Numbered from the stretch's first letter, positions 35,956 through 45,057 are shown. The stretch is DNA of 64,000 nucleotides from Micromonospora lutea (GCF_016863535.1 NZ_BOPB01000025.1:124001-188000), one strand, 5' to 3'. The notes: generated by a model not told the origin, from the sequence alone. Made by a program: numbers and translations.

Positions 35956-36134
35956 CCGGCGCGATCTGGCGCAAGAGCAGCCGCAGCAGCGGGAATCAGG
36001 GCGACTGCGTCGAGGTCGCCGACAACCTGCCCGGCGTGGTGGGCGTACGCGACAGCAAGGACCCCCACGGCCCGGCGCTCACCTTCACCCCGGACACCTG
36101 GCGCGCCTTCGTCGAACTCACCAGACGGCACTGA
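35946..36134 (+). CDS. DUF397 small partner protein
   Basis: 62 residues: WRKSSRSSGNQGDCVEVADN, VVGVRDSKDPHGPALTFTPD, TWRAFV. This is the complete DUF397 pattern. Overlaps the XRE gene by ten bases and is thus coupled to it. Thought to modulate the partner regulator; the mechanism is not established here. Confidence 0.93.
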   Translation: MDLTGAIWRKSSRSSGNQGDCVEVADNLPGVVGVRDSKDPHGPALTFTPDTWRAFVELTRRH

Positions 36135-36173
36135 CCCCGGTTCGGCAGAGGGCGCCGACCCACGGATCGGTCC

Positions 36174-36202
36174 TTGCCGGCCAGGTTACCGACGGGTAGC
36201 GT
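36174..36202 (+). promoter_or_regulatory. Leaderless promoter of thioesterase gene
   Basis: TTGCCG (36174-36179), a 17-base spacer, TAGCGT (36197-36202), then six bases to the ATG at 36209. The best -35/-10 pair in the window. Confidence 0.6.
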
Positions 36203-36208
36203 CGGGGC

Positions 36209-36673
36209 ATGAACATCGACTCGCGGCAGGTGGCAGCCGGCATGCTGGAGGCGGTGCCCTTCGCCCGGACGCTCGGCGTCGAGTTCGTCGAGGTGGCCCC
36301 GGAGGCGGAGGGCGGCGTCCGGGTGGTGGTCCGGCTGCCCGACTCGCCGGCGACCCACAACCACATCGGTGGTCCGCACGCCGGTGCCATGTTCACCCTC
36401 GGGGAGACCGCCTCCGGTGCGGTGGTGCTCGCTGCCTTCGGTCACCTGCTCGACCGGGCCACGCCGTTGGCGGTACGGGCGGAGATCGCGTACCGCAAGC
36501 TCGCCCTGGGTGCGGTGCGGGCGACTGCGCGGCTCGGCCGCCCGCCCGCCGAGGTGGTCGCGGAGTTGGAGGCCGGCGAACGACCCGAGTTCCCGGTACG
36601 CGTGGAGATCGCCACCGAGGCGGGCAAGCCGACCTCGGAGATGACCGTCGTCTGGACCCTGCGCCCGAACTGA
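36209..36673 (+). CDS. DUF4442/PaaI-type thioesterase
   Basis: 154-residue hot-dog-fold protein: VPFARTLGVEFVEVAPE, HNHIGGPHAGAMFTLGETAS with the helix-leading His-Gly segment of hot-dog thioesterases, AEIAYRKLALGAVRATARL and EMTVVWTLRPN. Probably hydrolyses an acyl-CoA. Leaderless start. Confidence 0.85.
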   Translation: MNIDSRQVAAGMLEAVPFARTLGVEFVEVAPEAEGGVRVVVRLPDSPATHNHIGGPHAGAMFTLGETASGAVVLAAFGHLLDRATPLAVRAEIAYRKLALGAVRATARLGRPPAEVVAELEAGERPEFPVRVEIATEAGKPTSEMTVVWTLRPN

Positions 36674-36998
36674 CCCGCCGCCGGTGGAGATGCTGAGGCC
36701 CGTCGATGTTGCCGGGGCGGGGCCAAGCGTGCTGGAATGGCTCATATCGCCGCAGCGCGGGGGCAAACGCGCTGAGCCCGGTGAGCACGGGAGCAACGTA
36801 GTGCTGGCAGCGCGCCGTTTCAGGGTGCGCCGCGCGCCGCGTCGTCGGTCCCACGTCACTTCGACGGGCGCACATCCCGGGCAGGTGTCTCGTCCCAGGT
36901 AACACCGGCACGTGTTCCGCGGCGGTTGGCCGTCGACGCGCCGGAGGCGTCCCAGCGATCCGCAACGCACATAACCGGCGACGAGGTGAGAAGCGATC
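36674..36998 (+). other. 325-bp gap, nothing recognised
   Basis: Contains no convincing gene, repeat or RNA. A GAGGTGAG ribosome binding site at its end serves the gene at 36999. Confidence 0.4.
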
Positions 36999-37580
36999 AT
37001 GATTTCCCGGGAGAGTTTGGCCGGGTGGTTCCGGCACCGCTACGTGTGGGCGGCGGTGATCCTGCTGGCGGTGTCGGCCGGCGCGGTCGTGCTGGTCACC
37101 ACGGCCAGCTCCAAGTCGCAGCCGCCGGATCTGCACGGGCAGATCATGAACCGGATGCGGACCACGCTGGAACAGGCCGACCCGGAGCAGCACAACCACG
37201 CCGGGCACGAGGTGCAGCAGGTCAACGGTGAGGACGTCAAGCCACCGGTGATCTGCGGAGTCCACGTCTACGGCTACGAGCCGGCCGAGGTCACCGTGCT
37301 GGCCGACGTGAAGACGGTCTACGGGTTCCACCTGTGCGGAGTCGCCGAGCAGGGACGCACCTGGGACTGGGCGGTCAAACTGGCCGGCCCCCTGATCATG
37401 GACCTGTCCACGGAACCTGCCGGCATCCAGGTGGTCGAGGCGACCGAGGACACCAGGTTCATCGACCGACTGCATCAGATGTTCCCGGCCAAGTACGCGG
37501 AACTGGCGGAGAAGGAGGCGCTCGGCGAATCCGAGATGCTCGATCTGCGTCGCCGGTACGACTCCGCAGCCGGACTCTGA
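36999..37580 (+). CDS. Single-pass exported protein, unknown
   Basis: 193 residues: short basic N-terminus (SRESLAGWFRHRY), membrane helix (about 17-36), then an extracytoplasmic domain with a His-rich patch (EQHNHAGHEV), two cysteines in VICGVHVYGYEPAEV and FHLCGVAEQG that may form a disulfide, and a charged helical C-terminus. GAGGTGAG upstream supports the start. I do not recognise the family. Followed by a hairpin. Confidence 0.7.
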   Translation: MISRESLAGWFRHRYVWAAVILLAVSAGAVVLVTTASSKSQPPDLHGQIMNRMRTTLEQADPEQHNHAGHEVQQVNGEDVKPPVICGVHVYGYEPAEVTVLADVKTVYGFHLCGVAEQGRTWDWAVKLAGPLIMDLSTEPAGIQVVEATEDTRFIDRLHQMFPAKYAELAEKEALGESEMLDLRRRYDSAAGL

Positions 37581-37597
37581 CCACGTGGGGCATGGGC

Positions 37598-37621
37598 GGG
37601 TGCGGCCTGCTGACCGCACCC
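37598..37621 (+). terminator. Hairpin after gene at 36999
   Basis: GGGTGCGG and CCGCACCC pair with an eight-base loop, 17 bp after the stop. Confidence 0.45.
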
Positions 37622-37665
37622 CTACGCGCCGCGCGGCCCGCCGCGCCGTATCCGAAGACGTACGT

Positions 37666-37692
37666 TTGCCGGTACGTGTCGGCGGATAGATT
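37666..37692 (+). promoter_or_regulatory. Leaderless promoter of phosphoglucomutase-like gene
   Basis: TTGCCG (37666-37671), a short 15-base spacer, TAGATT (37687-37692), then six bases to the ATG at 37699. The -35 hexamer equals that at 36174. Confidence 0.45.
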
Positions 37693-37698
37693 GGTACG

Positions 37699-38451
37699 AT
37701 GCTCGGCCTGCCTGATCACGTGACCGCTGTTCTGTTCGATCTCGACGGTGTGCTCACCCAGACCGCCCGGGTGCACAATGCCGCCTGGACCGAGACCTTC
37801 GACGACTACCTGCGCCGACGGTCGGACACCACGGGGGAGCCCTACCGACCGTTCGATCCCGGACCTGACTATCACCGATATGTCGACGGTCGCCCCCGTC
37901 TCGACGGAATCCGGACCTTCCTCGCCTCGCGGGACATCACGCTGCCGGAGGGTTCTCCGGAGGATCCACCGGGCGCCCAAACCGTTTACGGCCTCGGCAA
38001 TCAGAAGAATTCCCTGGTGCTGGAGCGGATCCGCACCATCGGGGTCGACGTGTACCCCGGCTCGGTGGCGTACCTCAAGGCGGTGGCCGCGGCGGGACTA
38101 CGCCGAGCGGTCGTCACCGCCAGCGCCAACGGCCGCGAGGTGGTCGCCGCCGCCGGTCTGGAGCCGCTGCTGGAGGCCCGGGTGGACGGCCTCACCGCCC
38201 GAGCCGAAGGGCTGCGCGGCAAGCCGCACCCGGACACGTTCCTCGCCGGGTCGAAACTGCTCGACGTGGCACCGGAGAATGCGGCCGTGATCGAGGACGC
38301 GCTGGCCGGTGTGGAAGCCGGCAAGGCCGGCGGTTTCGGGTACGTCGTCGGCGTCGACCGGGCGGGCCAGGCCGACGAGCTGCGCGCGCACGGGGCCGAC
38401 GTGGTGGTCGACGATCTCGCCGACCTGCTCGACGCTGGAGGGGCCAAGTGA
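37699..38451 (+). CDS. Beta-phosphoglucomutase-family HAD enzyme
   Basis: 250 residues. Motif I FDLDGVLTQTARVH (Asp14 nucleophile, Asp16), a helical cap with VDGRPRLDGIRTFLASRDI, motif II VVTASANG, Lys in GKPHPDTFL and motif IV VIEDALAGVEAGKAG. Interconverts beta-glucose 1- and 6-phosphate. Its stop overlaps the GH65 start by four bases; GH65 phosphorylases release beta-glucose 1-phosphate, which this enzyme would feed to glycolysis. Confidence 0.92.
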   Translation: MLGLPDHVTAVLFDLDGVLTQTARVHNAAWTETFDDYLRRRSDTTGEPYRPFDPGPDYHRYVDGRPRLDGIRTFLASRDITLPEGSPEDPPGAQTVYGLGNQKNSLVLERIRTIGVDVYPGSVAYLKAVAAAGLRRAVVTASANGREVVAAAGLEPLLEARVDGLTARAEGLRGKPHPDTFLAGSKLLDVAPENAAVIEDALAGVEAGKAGGFGYVVGVDRAGQADELRAHGADVVVDDLADLLDAGGAK

Positions 38452-40823
38452 TCCGGGAGCGGGCGTATCCGGTCGAGCCGTGGCACGTGCGGGAGACCCG
38501 GCTGGACATGGACGTGATCGCCCAGTCCGAATCGGTGTTCGCCCTGTCCAACGGGCACATCGGGTTGCGCGGCAACCTGGACGAGGGTGAGCCGCACGGG
38601 CTGCCCGGCACCTACCTCAACTCGTTCTACGAACTGCGACCCCTGCCGTACGCGGAGGCCGGGTTCGGCTTCCCCGAGTCCGGCCAGACCATCGTCAACG
38701 TCACCAACGGCAAGCTCATCCGGTTGATGGTGGACGACGAGCCGCTCGACGTGCGCTACGGCGAGGTGCTCGGCCACGAGCGGATCCTCGACATGCGCGC
38801 CGGCACGCTGCACCGGTCGCTGCACTGGCGCTCCCCGGCCGGCCGCGAGGTCCGGATGACCAGCACCCGGTTGGTCTCCTTCCGGCAACGTTCGGTGGCC
38901 GCGTTCCGTTACGAGGTCGAACCGGCCGACGGCAAGCCGCTGCGATTGATCATCCAGTCGGAGCTGGTGGCCAACGAGACGTTGCCGCCGCAGAGCCGTG
39001 ACCCGCGCGTCGCCGCAGTGCTGGAGTCACCGTTGCAGGCGGAGGAGGAGCTGACCACCCCGGCCGGTGGGCTGCTGATCCATCAGACCAAGGTCTCCGG
39101 GCTGCGGGTCGCCGCCGCGATGGACCATGAGGTGAGTTCACCGGCCCGGACGTCGGTCGGCTCCGAGGGGTACGAGGACTGGGTGCGTACCACCGTGGCC
39201 TGCGTGTTGGAGCCGGGCCAGAAACTTCAGGTGGTCAAGTACCTGACCTACGGCTGGTCGAGCCGACGTTCGTTGCCGGCGTTGCGCGACCAGGTCGGTG
39301 CCGCGCTGGCCGCGGCGAAGCTGGACGGCTGGGACGGGCTGGTCCGTGAGCAGCGGGAGTACCTGGACGAGTTCTGGGACGCCGCTGACGTCGTGGTCGA
39401 CGGTGACCCGGAGGTGCAACAGGCGGTCCGGTTCGGCCTGTTCCACGTGCTCCAGGCGGGTGCGCGAGCGGAGCGGCGGCCCATCTCGGCCAAGGGGCTC
39501 ACCGGCCCCGGGTACGACGGGCATGCCTTCTGGGACACCGAGATGTTCGTGCTGCCAGTCTTGACGTACACCCACCCGGCTGCCGTACGGGACGCACTGC
39601 AGTGGCGTTTCTCCACTCTGGAGCAGGCCCGGGAGCGGGCGCGAACGCTCAACCTGGCCGGGGCCGCCTTTCCGTGGCGCACCATCGAGGGGCCGGAGTC
39701 GTCGGGATACTGGCCGGCGGGGACTGCCGCGTTCCACGTCGCGGCCGGCATCGCCGACGCGCTGCGCCGCTACGTGTTGGCCACCGGTGACCGGGAACTG
39801 GAGCGGGAGATCGGCCTGGAACTGCTGGTCGAGACGGCGCGGCTGTGGCGCTCGCTCGGGCACCACGACCGCGCCGGCAACTTCCACATCGACGGGGTCA
39901 CCGGTCCCGACGAGTACACCGCCGTCAAGAACGACAACATCTACACCAACCTGATGGCCCAGCGGAACCTGCGGGCCGCCGCCGAGGCGGTCATGCGGTA
40001 CCGCGACGAGGCGTTCCACCTGCGGGTCACCGACGAGGAGGCCGCCGCGTGGCGGGACGCCGCCGCGGCCATGCACATCCCGTACGACCAGGAACTCCAC
40101 GTGCATCAGCAGGTGGAGGGCTTCACCCGGCTGCAGGAGTGGAACTTCGAGCAGACCCCGCCCGACCGGTACCCGATGCTGCTGCACTATCCGTATTTCG
40201 ACCTGTACCGCAAGCAGGTGATTAAGCAGGCTGACCTGGTACTGGCCATGCACTGGCGGGGCGACGCCTTCACCACCGAGGAGAAGCTACGCAACTTCCT
40301 CTACTACGAGCGGCGTACGGTCCGTGACTCCTCACTGTCGGCCTGCACCCAGGCCGTGCTGGCGGCGGAGGTCGGCTACGCCGATCTGGCGCACAGCTAT
40401 CTGCGCGAGGGCGCGCTGCTGGACCTGCACGACCTGAACGACAACACCCGCGACGGCGTGCACATGGCGTCGCTCGCGGGTGCCTGGCTCGCGCTGGTCG
40501 CCGGGTTCGGCGGTCTGCGGGACCATGACGGGACGCTGTCGTTCGCGCCGTCCCTGTCGAGCCGGCTCAACGCACTGTCGTTCTCGCTTCAGTGGTGCGG
40601 CATGCGGTTGCGGGTCGACATACGCAGCCACGAGACGACGTACGCCCTGCACCACGCCGACCCGGACGCGCTCATCGAGCTGCGTCACCACGGCAAACCG
40701 GTGCGGGTCGTCTGCGACGAGCCGGTGACCGTGCCGAATCCGCCGCCGCGTACGGACCTGCCGATACCGGAGCAGGCACCCGGGCGGGCACCGCTGCTCC
40801 GGCTACCGGACAATCCGGCCTGA
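38448..40823 (+). CDS. GH65 disaccharide phosphorylase
   Basis: 791-residue glycoside hydrolase family 65 enzyme. N-terminal sandwich domain with FALSNGHIGLRGNLDEGEPH and PGTYLNSFYE; barrel with PISAKGLTGPGYDGHAFWDTE, GAAFPWRTIEGPESSGYWPA and the catalytic acid Glu489 in GVTGPDEYTAVKNDNIYTN; phosphate-site region VRDSSLSACTQAVLAAEVGY. Phosphorolyses maltose, trehalose, kojibiose or nigerose; which one is not determinable by eye. Coupled to the phosphoglucomutase gene. Confidence 0.93.
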   Translation: MIRERAYPVEPWHVRETRLDMDVIAQSESVFALSNGHIGLRGNLDEGEPHGLPGTYLNSFYELRPLPYAEAGFGFPESGQTIVNVTNGKLIRLMVDDEPLDVRYGEVLGHERILDMRAGTLHRSLHWRSPAGREVRMTSTRLVSFRQRSVAAFRYEVEPADGKPLRLIIQSELVANETLPPQSRDPRVAAVLESPLQAEEELTTPAGGLLIHQTKVSGLRVAAAMDHEVSSPARTSVGSEGYEDWVRTTVACVLEPGQKLQVVKYLTYGWSSRRSLPALRDQVGAALAAAKLDGWDGLVREQREYLDEFWDAADVVVDGDPEVQQAVRFGLFHVLQAGARAERRPISAKGLTGPGYDGHAFWDTEMFVLPVLTYTHPAAVRDALQWRFSTLEQARERARTLNLAGAAFPWRTIEGPESSGYWPAGTAAFHVAAGIADALRRYVLATGDRELEREIGLELLVETARLWRSLGHHDRAGNFHIDGVTGPDEYTAVKNDNIYTNLMAQRNLRAAAEAVMRYRDEAFHLRVTDEEAAAWRDAAAAMHIPYDQELHVHQQVEGFTRLQEWNFEQTPPDRYPMLLHYPYFDLYRKQVIKQADLVLAMHWRGDAFTTEEKLRNFLYYERRTVRDSSLSACTQAVLAAEVGYADLAHSYLREGALLDLHDLNDNTRDGVHMASLAGAWLALVAGFGGLRDHDGTLSFAPSLSSRLNALSFSLQWCGMRLRVDIRSHETTYALHHADPDALIELRHHGKPVRVVCDEPVTVPNPPPRTDLPIPEQAPGRAPLLRLPDNPA

Positions 40824-40839
40824 CCCGGCTGCGCCGCCG

Positions 40840-41019
40840 TCAGATGGGCTCGCCCTGGGAAGGGCGGCCGGCGGCGTCGTGGGGCGACCTCGCCCGAGGA
40901 TCGTCGGCCGAACGGGCCTCGGCCGCGTCGTCCGCCCAGTCCCGTCCGCGCTGCTCGTCCTCTTCCCGCCGGTCGCGTTCGGCGGCGGACTGCACGGGCT
41001 CACGCTGGTGATGCGCCAT
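40840..41019 (-). CDS. Short charged hydrophilic protein
   Basis: 59 residues, very rich in Arg, Asp, Glu and Ala (AHHQREPVQSAAERDRREED, then DEQRGRDWADD, ARSPHDAAGRPSQGEPI), probably disordered. A good GAGGA lies about six bases before the ATG, which is the main support that it is real. Convergent with GH65 (17 bp between stops). Function unknown. Confidence 0.5.
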   Translation of the reverse strand: MAHHQREPVQSAAERDRREEDEQRGRDWADDAAEARSADDPRARSPHDAAGRPSQGEPI

Positions 41020-41180
41020 GACGATCCTCGCGATCTGTCGGCGGCGCCGGTGACGCCGGTCCGTCTGCGGTCGCCCGCCGGCTACCCGGCACCCCCCGGC
41101 GCAAACCCTCCGGGCGACCGGGGCGTGTGGCCGGCCGGGCTGGGTATCCGGGCGGTTGAGACAGCCGGCAGGGGGACGAG

Positions 41181-41849
41181 ATGGATGTGCACGGGCAAGC
41201 GGCGACGATCCCGGCAGGTGGCGTCCTGCTCCCCGCCGACCTGCTGGTGCCGGCGGAGCTGGTCGGGGCGGTGCTGTTCGCGCACGGCAGCGGCAGCTCC
41301 CGGCACAGCCCGCGCAACGTGGCAGTGGCTCACCAGCTCAACCGTGCCGGCCTCGGCACCGTCCTGGTGGACCTGCTCACCGCCGCCGAGGACGAGATGG
41401 ACGCGGCAACCGCCGAACTGCGTTTCGACATCGGGCTGCTGGCTGACCGTCTCGCTGGGACCCTGAACTGGCTGGCCACCGAGCGGCCGTTCGGAGCCGC
41501 CCCGGTCGGCCTCTTCGGCGCGAGCACCGGGGCCGCCGCCGCGTTGGTCGCCGCGGCGCAACGGCCCGACCTGGTGCGGGCGGTGGTGTCCCGCGGTGGT
41601 CGTCCCGACCTGGCCGGGGCCGCCCTGGACCGGGTACGCGCCGCCACGCTGCTGCTGGTCGGCGGTCTCGACGAGGAGGTGATCACTCTCAACGAGCAGG
41701 CGCTCGGCAAGCTGACGTCCCGGGCCGAACTGCGGGTGATCCCCGGAGCGACGCACCTGTTCGAGGAGCCGGGCACCCTTGACCAGGTCGCCGAGGCGGC
41801 GGTCGACTGGTTCCACGACCACCTGCAACCTCAGCCGACACCGCACTAG
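41181..41849 (+). CDS. Alpha/beta hydrolase (dienelactone-hydrolase-like)
   Basis: 222 residues. HGSGSSRHSPRNVAVA oxyanion region, nucleophile in GLFGASTGAAAAL, Asp in LLVGGLDEEV and His in GATHLFEEPG complete a catalytic triad. This short form often occurs alone or fused to phosphoribosyltransferases. ATG with AGGGGG upstream. Substrate unknown. Convergent with the transporter at 41866. Confidence 0.88.
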   Translation: MDVHGQAATIPAGGVLLPADLLVPAELVGAVLFAHGSGSSRHSPRNVAVAHQLNRAGLGTVLVDLLTAAEDEMDAATAELRFDIGLLADRLAGTLNWLATERPFGAAPVGLFGASTGAAAALVAAAQRPDLVRAVVSRGGRPDLAGAALDRVRAATLLLVGGLDEEVITLNEQALGKLTSRAELRVIPGATHLFEEPGTLDQVAEAAVDWFHDHLQPQPTPH

Positions 41850-41865
41850 GCCCGCTCCGAAGCGG

Positions 41866-42987
41866 TCACGCGGAGTCGCCGGTGGCTGCAGCGGCCTGCC
41901 GTTGACGCTGGACGCTGTCGATCACACGCCAGGCGACAGCGGTGATCGGGACCGCCACGAAGGCCCCCGCAATGCCGGCGACGAGGGTGCCGGCGGTCAC
42001 CGCGATCAGGATCACCGCCGGATGGAGTCGTACCTGGCGCTTCATCACCAGCGGCTCCAGCAGGTTGCCCTCCATCTGCTGCACGGCGATCACGGCGGCC
42101 AGGGTGAGCAGGGCGGTGGTGGGACCGTTGGCGGCCAGTGCGACCAGCACCGCGACCGCGCCGGCCACGGTGGCACCGACGATCGGCACGAATCCGCCGA
42201 TGAACGTGATCAGCGCCAGCGGGAACGCCAGTGGCACCCTGAGCAACACCAGCGCCAGGCCGATACCGATGGCGTCGATGGCCGCGATCAGCATGGTGCC
42301 CCGACTGTACGAACCGAGGGTGCGCCAGCCGACCCGGCCAGCCTCGGCAGCGATCTCCCGGTTCCGCCCGGCCGCCCGGCGCAGCGTCCAGTGCCACATC
42401 TCCCGGCCGTCCTTGAGTAGAAAGAACAGCAGCACCAGGGCGAGCAGGGCGGAGCCGGCCACTTCGATCACCGTGCGGGCACTGGCGATCGGGTCCACCT
42501 CCTGCTGGCTGACCGTCTGACGCAGCTGGGCGAGCAACCCGTCGAGCTGTTCCTCGGTGACCGGCAGGGTGGAGATGACGAAGTCCCGGGTGCGCTCCAG
42601 CCCCTGACCCAGCTCGTCGCCCAGCTCGCTGAACTGGTCAGCGGTCAGACTCCAGACCAGGATGCCGACGCCGCCCAGGATGCCGAGCAGAAGCAGGACG
42701 GTGAGCAGGGCGGCGAGCGCGCCGGGCAGGCGTAGCCGGCGTAACGCCAGCCGCACCGGATCGAGCAGGGCGGCAAGGAAGAGGGTCGCGGCAACGGCGA
42801 TGGCCAGTGGGGTGACCAGCAGCGTGATCTGCGCCAGCAGGTAGAGGCCGGCGGCGATCACCACCAGACAGGCGCTCCACACCACCGCGGAACGGATCAG
42901 CCAGGGCAGGGCCGCCCACGTCTGGCGCGGCCCGGCACCCCGGACCGTCGTCTCGTCGGACGGGTGCCCGCCATCTCCCGCAGCCAC
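41866..42987 (-). CDS. AI-2E-family transporter-like permease
   Basis: 373 residues with about eight membrane helices and the family pattern: helix pair, an extracytoplasmic loop (SELGDELGQGLERTRDF), VLLFFLLKDGREMWHWTLR, FIGGFVPIVGATVAGAVAVL and QQMEGNLLEPLVMKRQVRLHP. Members export AI-2, sodium/protons or unknown solutes. GTG with GAGGAGGG upstream. Confidence 0.9.
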   Translation of the reverse strand: MAAGDGGHPSDETTVRGAGPRQTWAALPWLIRSAVVWSACLVVIAAGLYLLAQITLLVTPLAIAVAATLFLAALLDPVRLALRRLRLPGALAALLTVLLLLGILGGVGILVWSLTADQFSELGDELGQGLERTRDFVISTLPVTEEQLDGLLAQLRQTVSQQEVDPIASARTVIEVAGSALLALVLLFFLLKDGREMWHWTLRRAAGRNREIAAEAGRVGWRTLGSYSRGTMLIAAIDAIGIGLALVLLRVPLAFPLALITFIGGFVPIVGATVAGAVAVLVALAANGPTTALLTLAAVIAVQQMEGNLLEPLVMKRQVRLHPAVILIAVTAGTLVAGIAGAFVAVPITAVAWRVIDSVQRQRQAAAATGDSA

Positions 42988-43153
42988 GTCGGCCCTCCTC
43001 GATCTCCGGCGAGGTCGGTACCCGGTCGGCGTTCTCCCGACACCGATTCCGCACCAGGGCCTGTTCTCGATGTGCCGGCTGAACCAGGGACGTCGACACA
43101 GACCCTAGTTGCCGGAGGCCGACGCGGAGGGCTTTCGGCGCGCGAGGCCCGGT

Positions 43154-43942
43154 TCAGTACGCGGCGGCCGGAACCCGACCACCGGCGACCGCTGGCATCT
43201 CCCGGGTCTGCTCGGCGGCACTCGGCGTGGTCAGCGGCAGCACGTCACGATCCTCGGTCGCCGGCAACAGCGCGCGGACCGATTCCTCGCGCAGGCTGCG
43301 TGCCGCGGCGGCGGCGAGTTCCGCGGCCCGCCAGGCCAGCTGCTCCCGTTCCCGGGCTGCCCGCTGTCGGGCCAGGAGGTGGTCGCGTACCGCTCGGCGC
43401 AGCATCAACTCCTGCTCGACCGGGTGCAACCGGGGATCCCAGCCGCGGTGGGCGAAGACGTCGCTGAGCTGTTCCACCGACAGCTCCCGTCGCCAGTACG
43501 CGTCCAGAGCCGCCCGATGCAGCCAGCGCTCACGGTCGGCGTACTCGGCGGGCGTCCGGGCGGTCTGCGGCAACGGCATGCCGGCGGCACCGGAGAGCCG
43601 ACGCACGTCCGCCTCCGCCGCCTCGTACGCCCGCCATGCCTGCTCGGCCTCGTCCTGCGCGGCCAGCCATTCGTCGCGGCGGTGTCGGGCCGTGGCATCG
43701 GCCCGGTCTGCGGCGACGGTGACCTCTTCGGCCCAGCGTTCCTGGTCACGTCGTTGCTCGGAGTGTTCGGACCGGCTCGGCAGCGCGGCCTCGCGGATGC
43801 GGGTGCCGGCGTCGAAGCGGAACAGCCGGGGCCGCAGCAGCAGGGCGGCGACGGCGAGGATCACCACACCGAGCAGACCCAGCCAGATGACGGCGGCGCG
43901 GGGCGCGTCGAGCAGGACGGAAGAAAGGGCGGTACGCATCAT
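43154..43942 (-). CDS. Membrane-anchored coiled-coil protein, unknown
   Basis: 262 residues: one membrane helix near the N-terminus (about 16-37, AVIWLGLLGVVILAVAALLL), then a long Ala/Glu/Arg-rich coiled-coil region (about 58-130), a central WLHRAALDAYWRRELSVEQL, DVFAHRGWDPRLHPVEQELM block and another helical stretch. ATG at 43942 with GAGGT upstream; a second ATG follows directly. Family not recognised. Confidence 0.7.
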   Translation of the reverse strand: MMRTALSSVLLDAPRAAVIWLGLLGVVILAVAALLLRPRLFRFDAGTRIREAALPSRSEHSEQRRDQERWAEEVTVAADRADATARHRRDEWLAAQDEAEQAWRAYEAAEADVRRLSGAAGMPLPQTARTPAEYADRERWLHRAALDAYWRRELSVEQLSDVFAHRGWDPRLHPVEQELMLRRAVRDHLLARQRAAREREQLAWRAAELAAAAARSLREESVRALLPATEDRDVLPLTTPSAAEQTREMPAVAGGRVPAAAY

Positions 43943-44165
43943 CAACACCTCGCGGTCGGGATGAATCATCGACTGTGGTGGACGCAGGTGACGGCTGGTC
44001 GGTGGTGGCGCGGGCCGTGCCACCCGTCGGCCGATCGGGATCGCCGGGATGGGTCCGGGGATCAGCTGCCGAGGCGGCGACGCGGGGTTGGCCGGTTGGC
44101 CATCGCTGGCGTACTGGCCGGCGAGGCGCTGGCGTCACCGGCACGATCGGCCGGGCTGCCGTCGG

Positions 44166-44555
44166 TCAGCCGGCGGGTGGGCCGCGGCGGGTCGGCTCGC
44201 CCGCGCGGACGGGGGCGATGAAGTGACCGACCTGGGTTGCTCGGGCCGGCGCGGCGTCGCCACGTCGGGGCCCGACCGGTGCGCTAGCCGTCGGCTCCTG
44301 CCGGCCCTGGCCGGCATCGATCGTGGGGCGGGGCTCGATGGCGGGTCGGACCGCCACCGCTGCGGTTGACAGCGGGCCGACGGCGACCGCTGCGTTCGAC
44401 GGTGGGACGGCGGCGGACCGGGCCGGCGGATCGGCCGCGACGGCCGCGCCGAGACCCACGGCGAGCACGAGGGACGCCAACGCCAACCGGGTCAGCTCAC
44501 GCAGTGCGCGCAGCGTCGCCGGCCACAGTGGACGGGCGAACGCTGGTGAGGGCAC
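44166..44555 (-). CDS. Short Ala/Pro-rich exported protein, unknown
   Basis: 129 residues: Arg-containing N-terminus, one hydrophobic segment (about 24-41) ending AAVAADPPARS, like a signal peptide, then low-complexity Ala/Pro/Val sequence. The TAGGTT hexamer six bases before the GTG supports a leaderless gene. No domain seen. Confidence 0.5.
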   Translation of the reverse strand: MPSPAFARPLWPATLRALRELTRLALASLVLAVGLGAAVAADPPARSAAVPPSNAAVAVGPLSTAAVAVRPAIEPRPTIDAGQGRQEPTASAPVGPRRGDAAPARATQVGHFIAPVRAGEPTRRGPPAG

Positions 44556-44561
44556 GGACCC

Positions 44562-44567
44562 AACCTA
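44562..44567 (-). promoter_or_regulatory. -10-like TAGGTT, leaderless gene at 44555
   Basis: TAGGTT on the minus strand, six bases before the GTG. Confidence 0.35.
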
Positions 44568-44647
44568 TCCCGCCGTCGGCACGATCGCAGCGCTGCGACG
44601 CCACGGGGTGGGTGAAGCGCGACACGTCGTCCGATCAGGACGGCGAC

Positions 44648-44974
44648 TCAGCGATCGGCGGTGCCGGTCACCGGCACCTCGGTGAAGAGGGCCAGCAGGT
44701 CACCGACCTGGCGGTCGGCCTCTGCCGGGTGGCGGAACCGTCCGGCCGGGTTGAGGGTGTATTCGTTGCGCCGGCCCACCCGGGTGCGGTGCAGGTAGCC
44801 GCCGGCCTCAAGATCGGCGACGATCGCCTGGGCGGCACGTTCGGTGACACCGACCTCGGTCGCGACGTCGCGTAGCCGGGCGGTGGGGTTACGGGCGATG
44901 GCGAGCAGAACGTGCGCGTGGTTCGTGAGGAAGGTCCAGTTCCGCACATTTTCCCCTGCGTCAGTGTTCGCCAT
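44648..44974 (-). CDS. Winged-helix transcriptional regulator
   Basis: 108 residues forming one winged helix: WTFLTNHAHVLLAIARNPTA, RLRDVATEVGVTERAAQAIV (recognition helix), ADLEAGGYLHRTRVGRRNEY wing. MarR/ArsR-like, of a type found beside carbonic anhydrase or transporter genes. Start at 44974 is favoured because TACGAT sits seven bases upstream; ATG at 44983 is the alternative. Divergent from the carbonic anhydrase gene, which it may control. Confidence 0.85.
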   Translation of the reverse strand: MANTDAGENVRNWTFLTNHAHVLLAIARNPTARLRDVATEVGVTERAAQAIVADLEAGGYLHRTRVGRRNEYTLNPAGRFRHPAEADRQVGDLLALFTEVPVTGTADR

Positions 44975-44981
44975 GCCCGCC

Positions 44982-44987
44982 ATCGTA
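44982..44987 (-). promoter_or_regulatory. -10-like TACGAT, leaderless winged-helix gene
   Basis: TACGAT on the minus strand, seven bases before the ATG at 44974. Confidence 0.4.
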
Positions 44988-45057
44988 TGACCTGCCGTTC
45001 GGGTGTCCAGGTCGCGCTGAGGTCGGCATTCGGCGTGACCGGCGCAAGCGTTATCTG

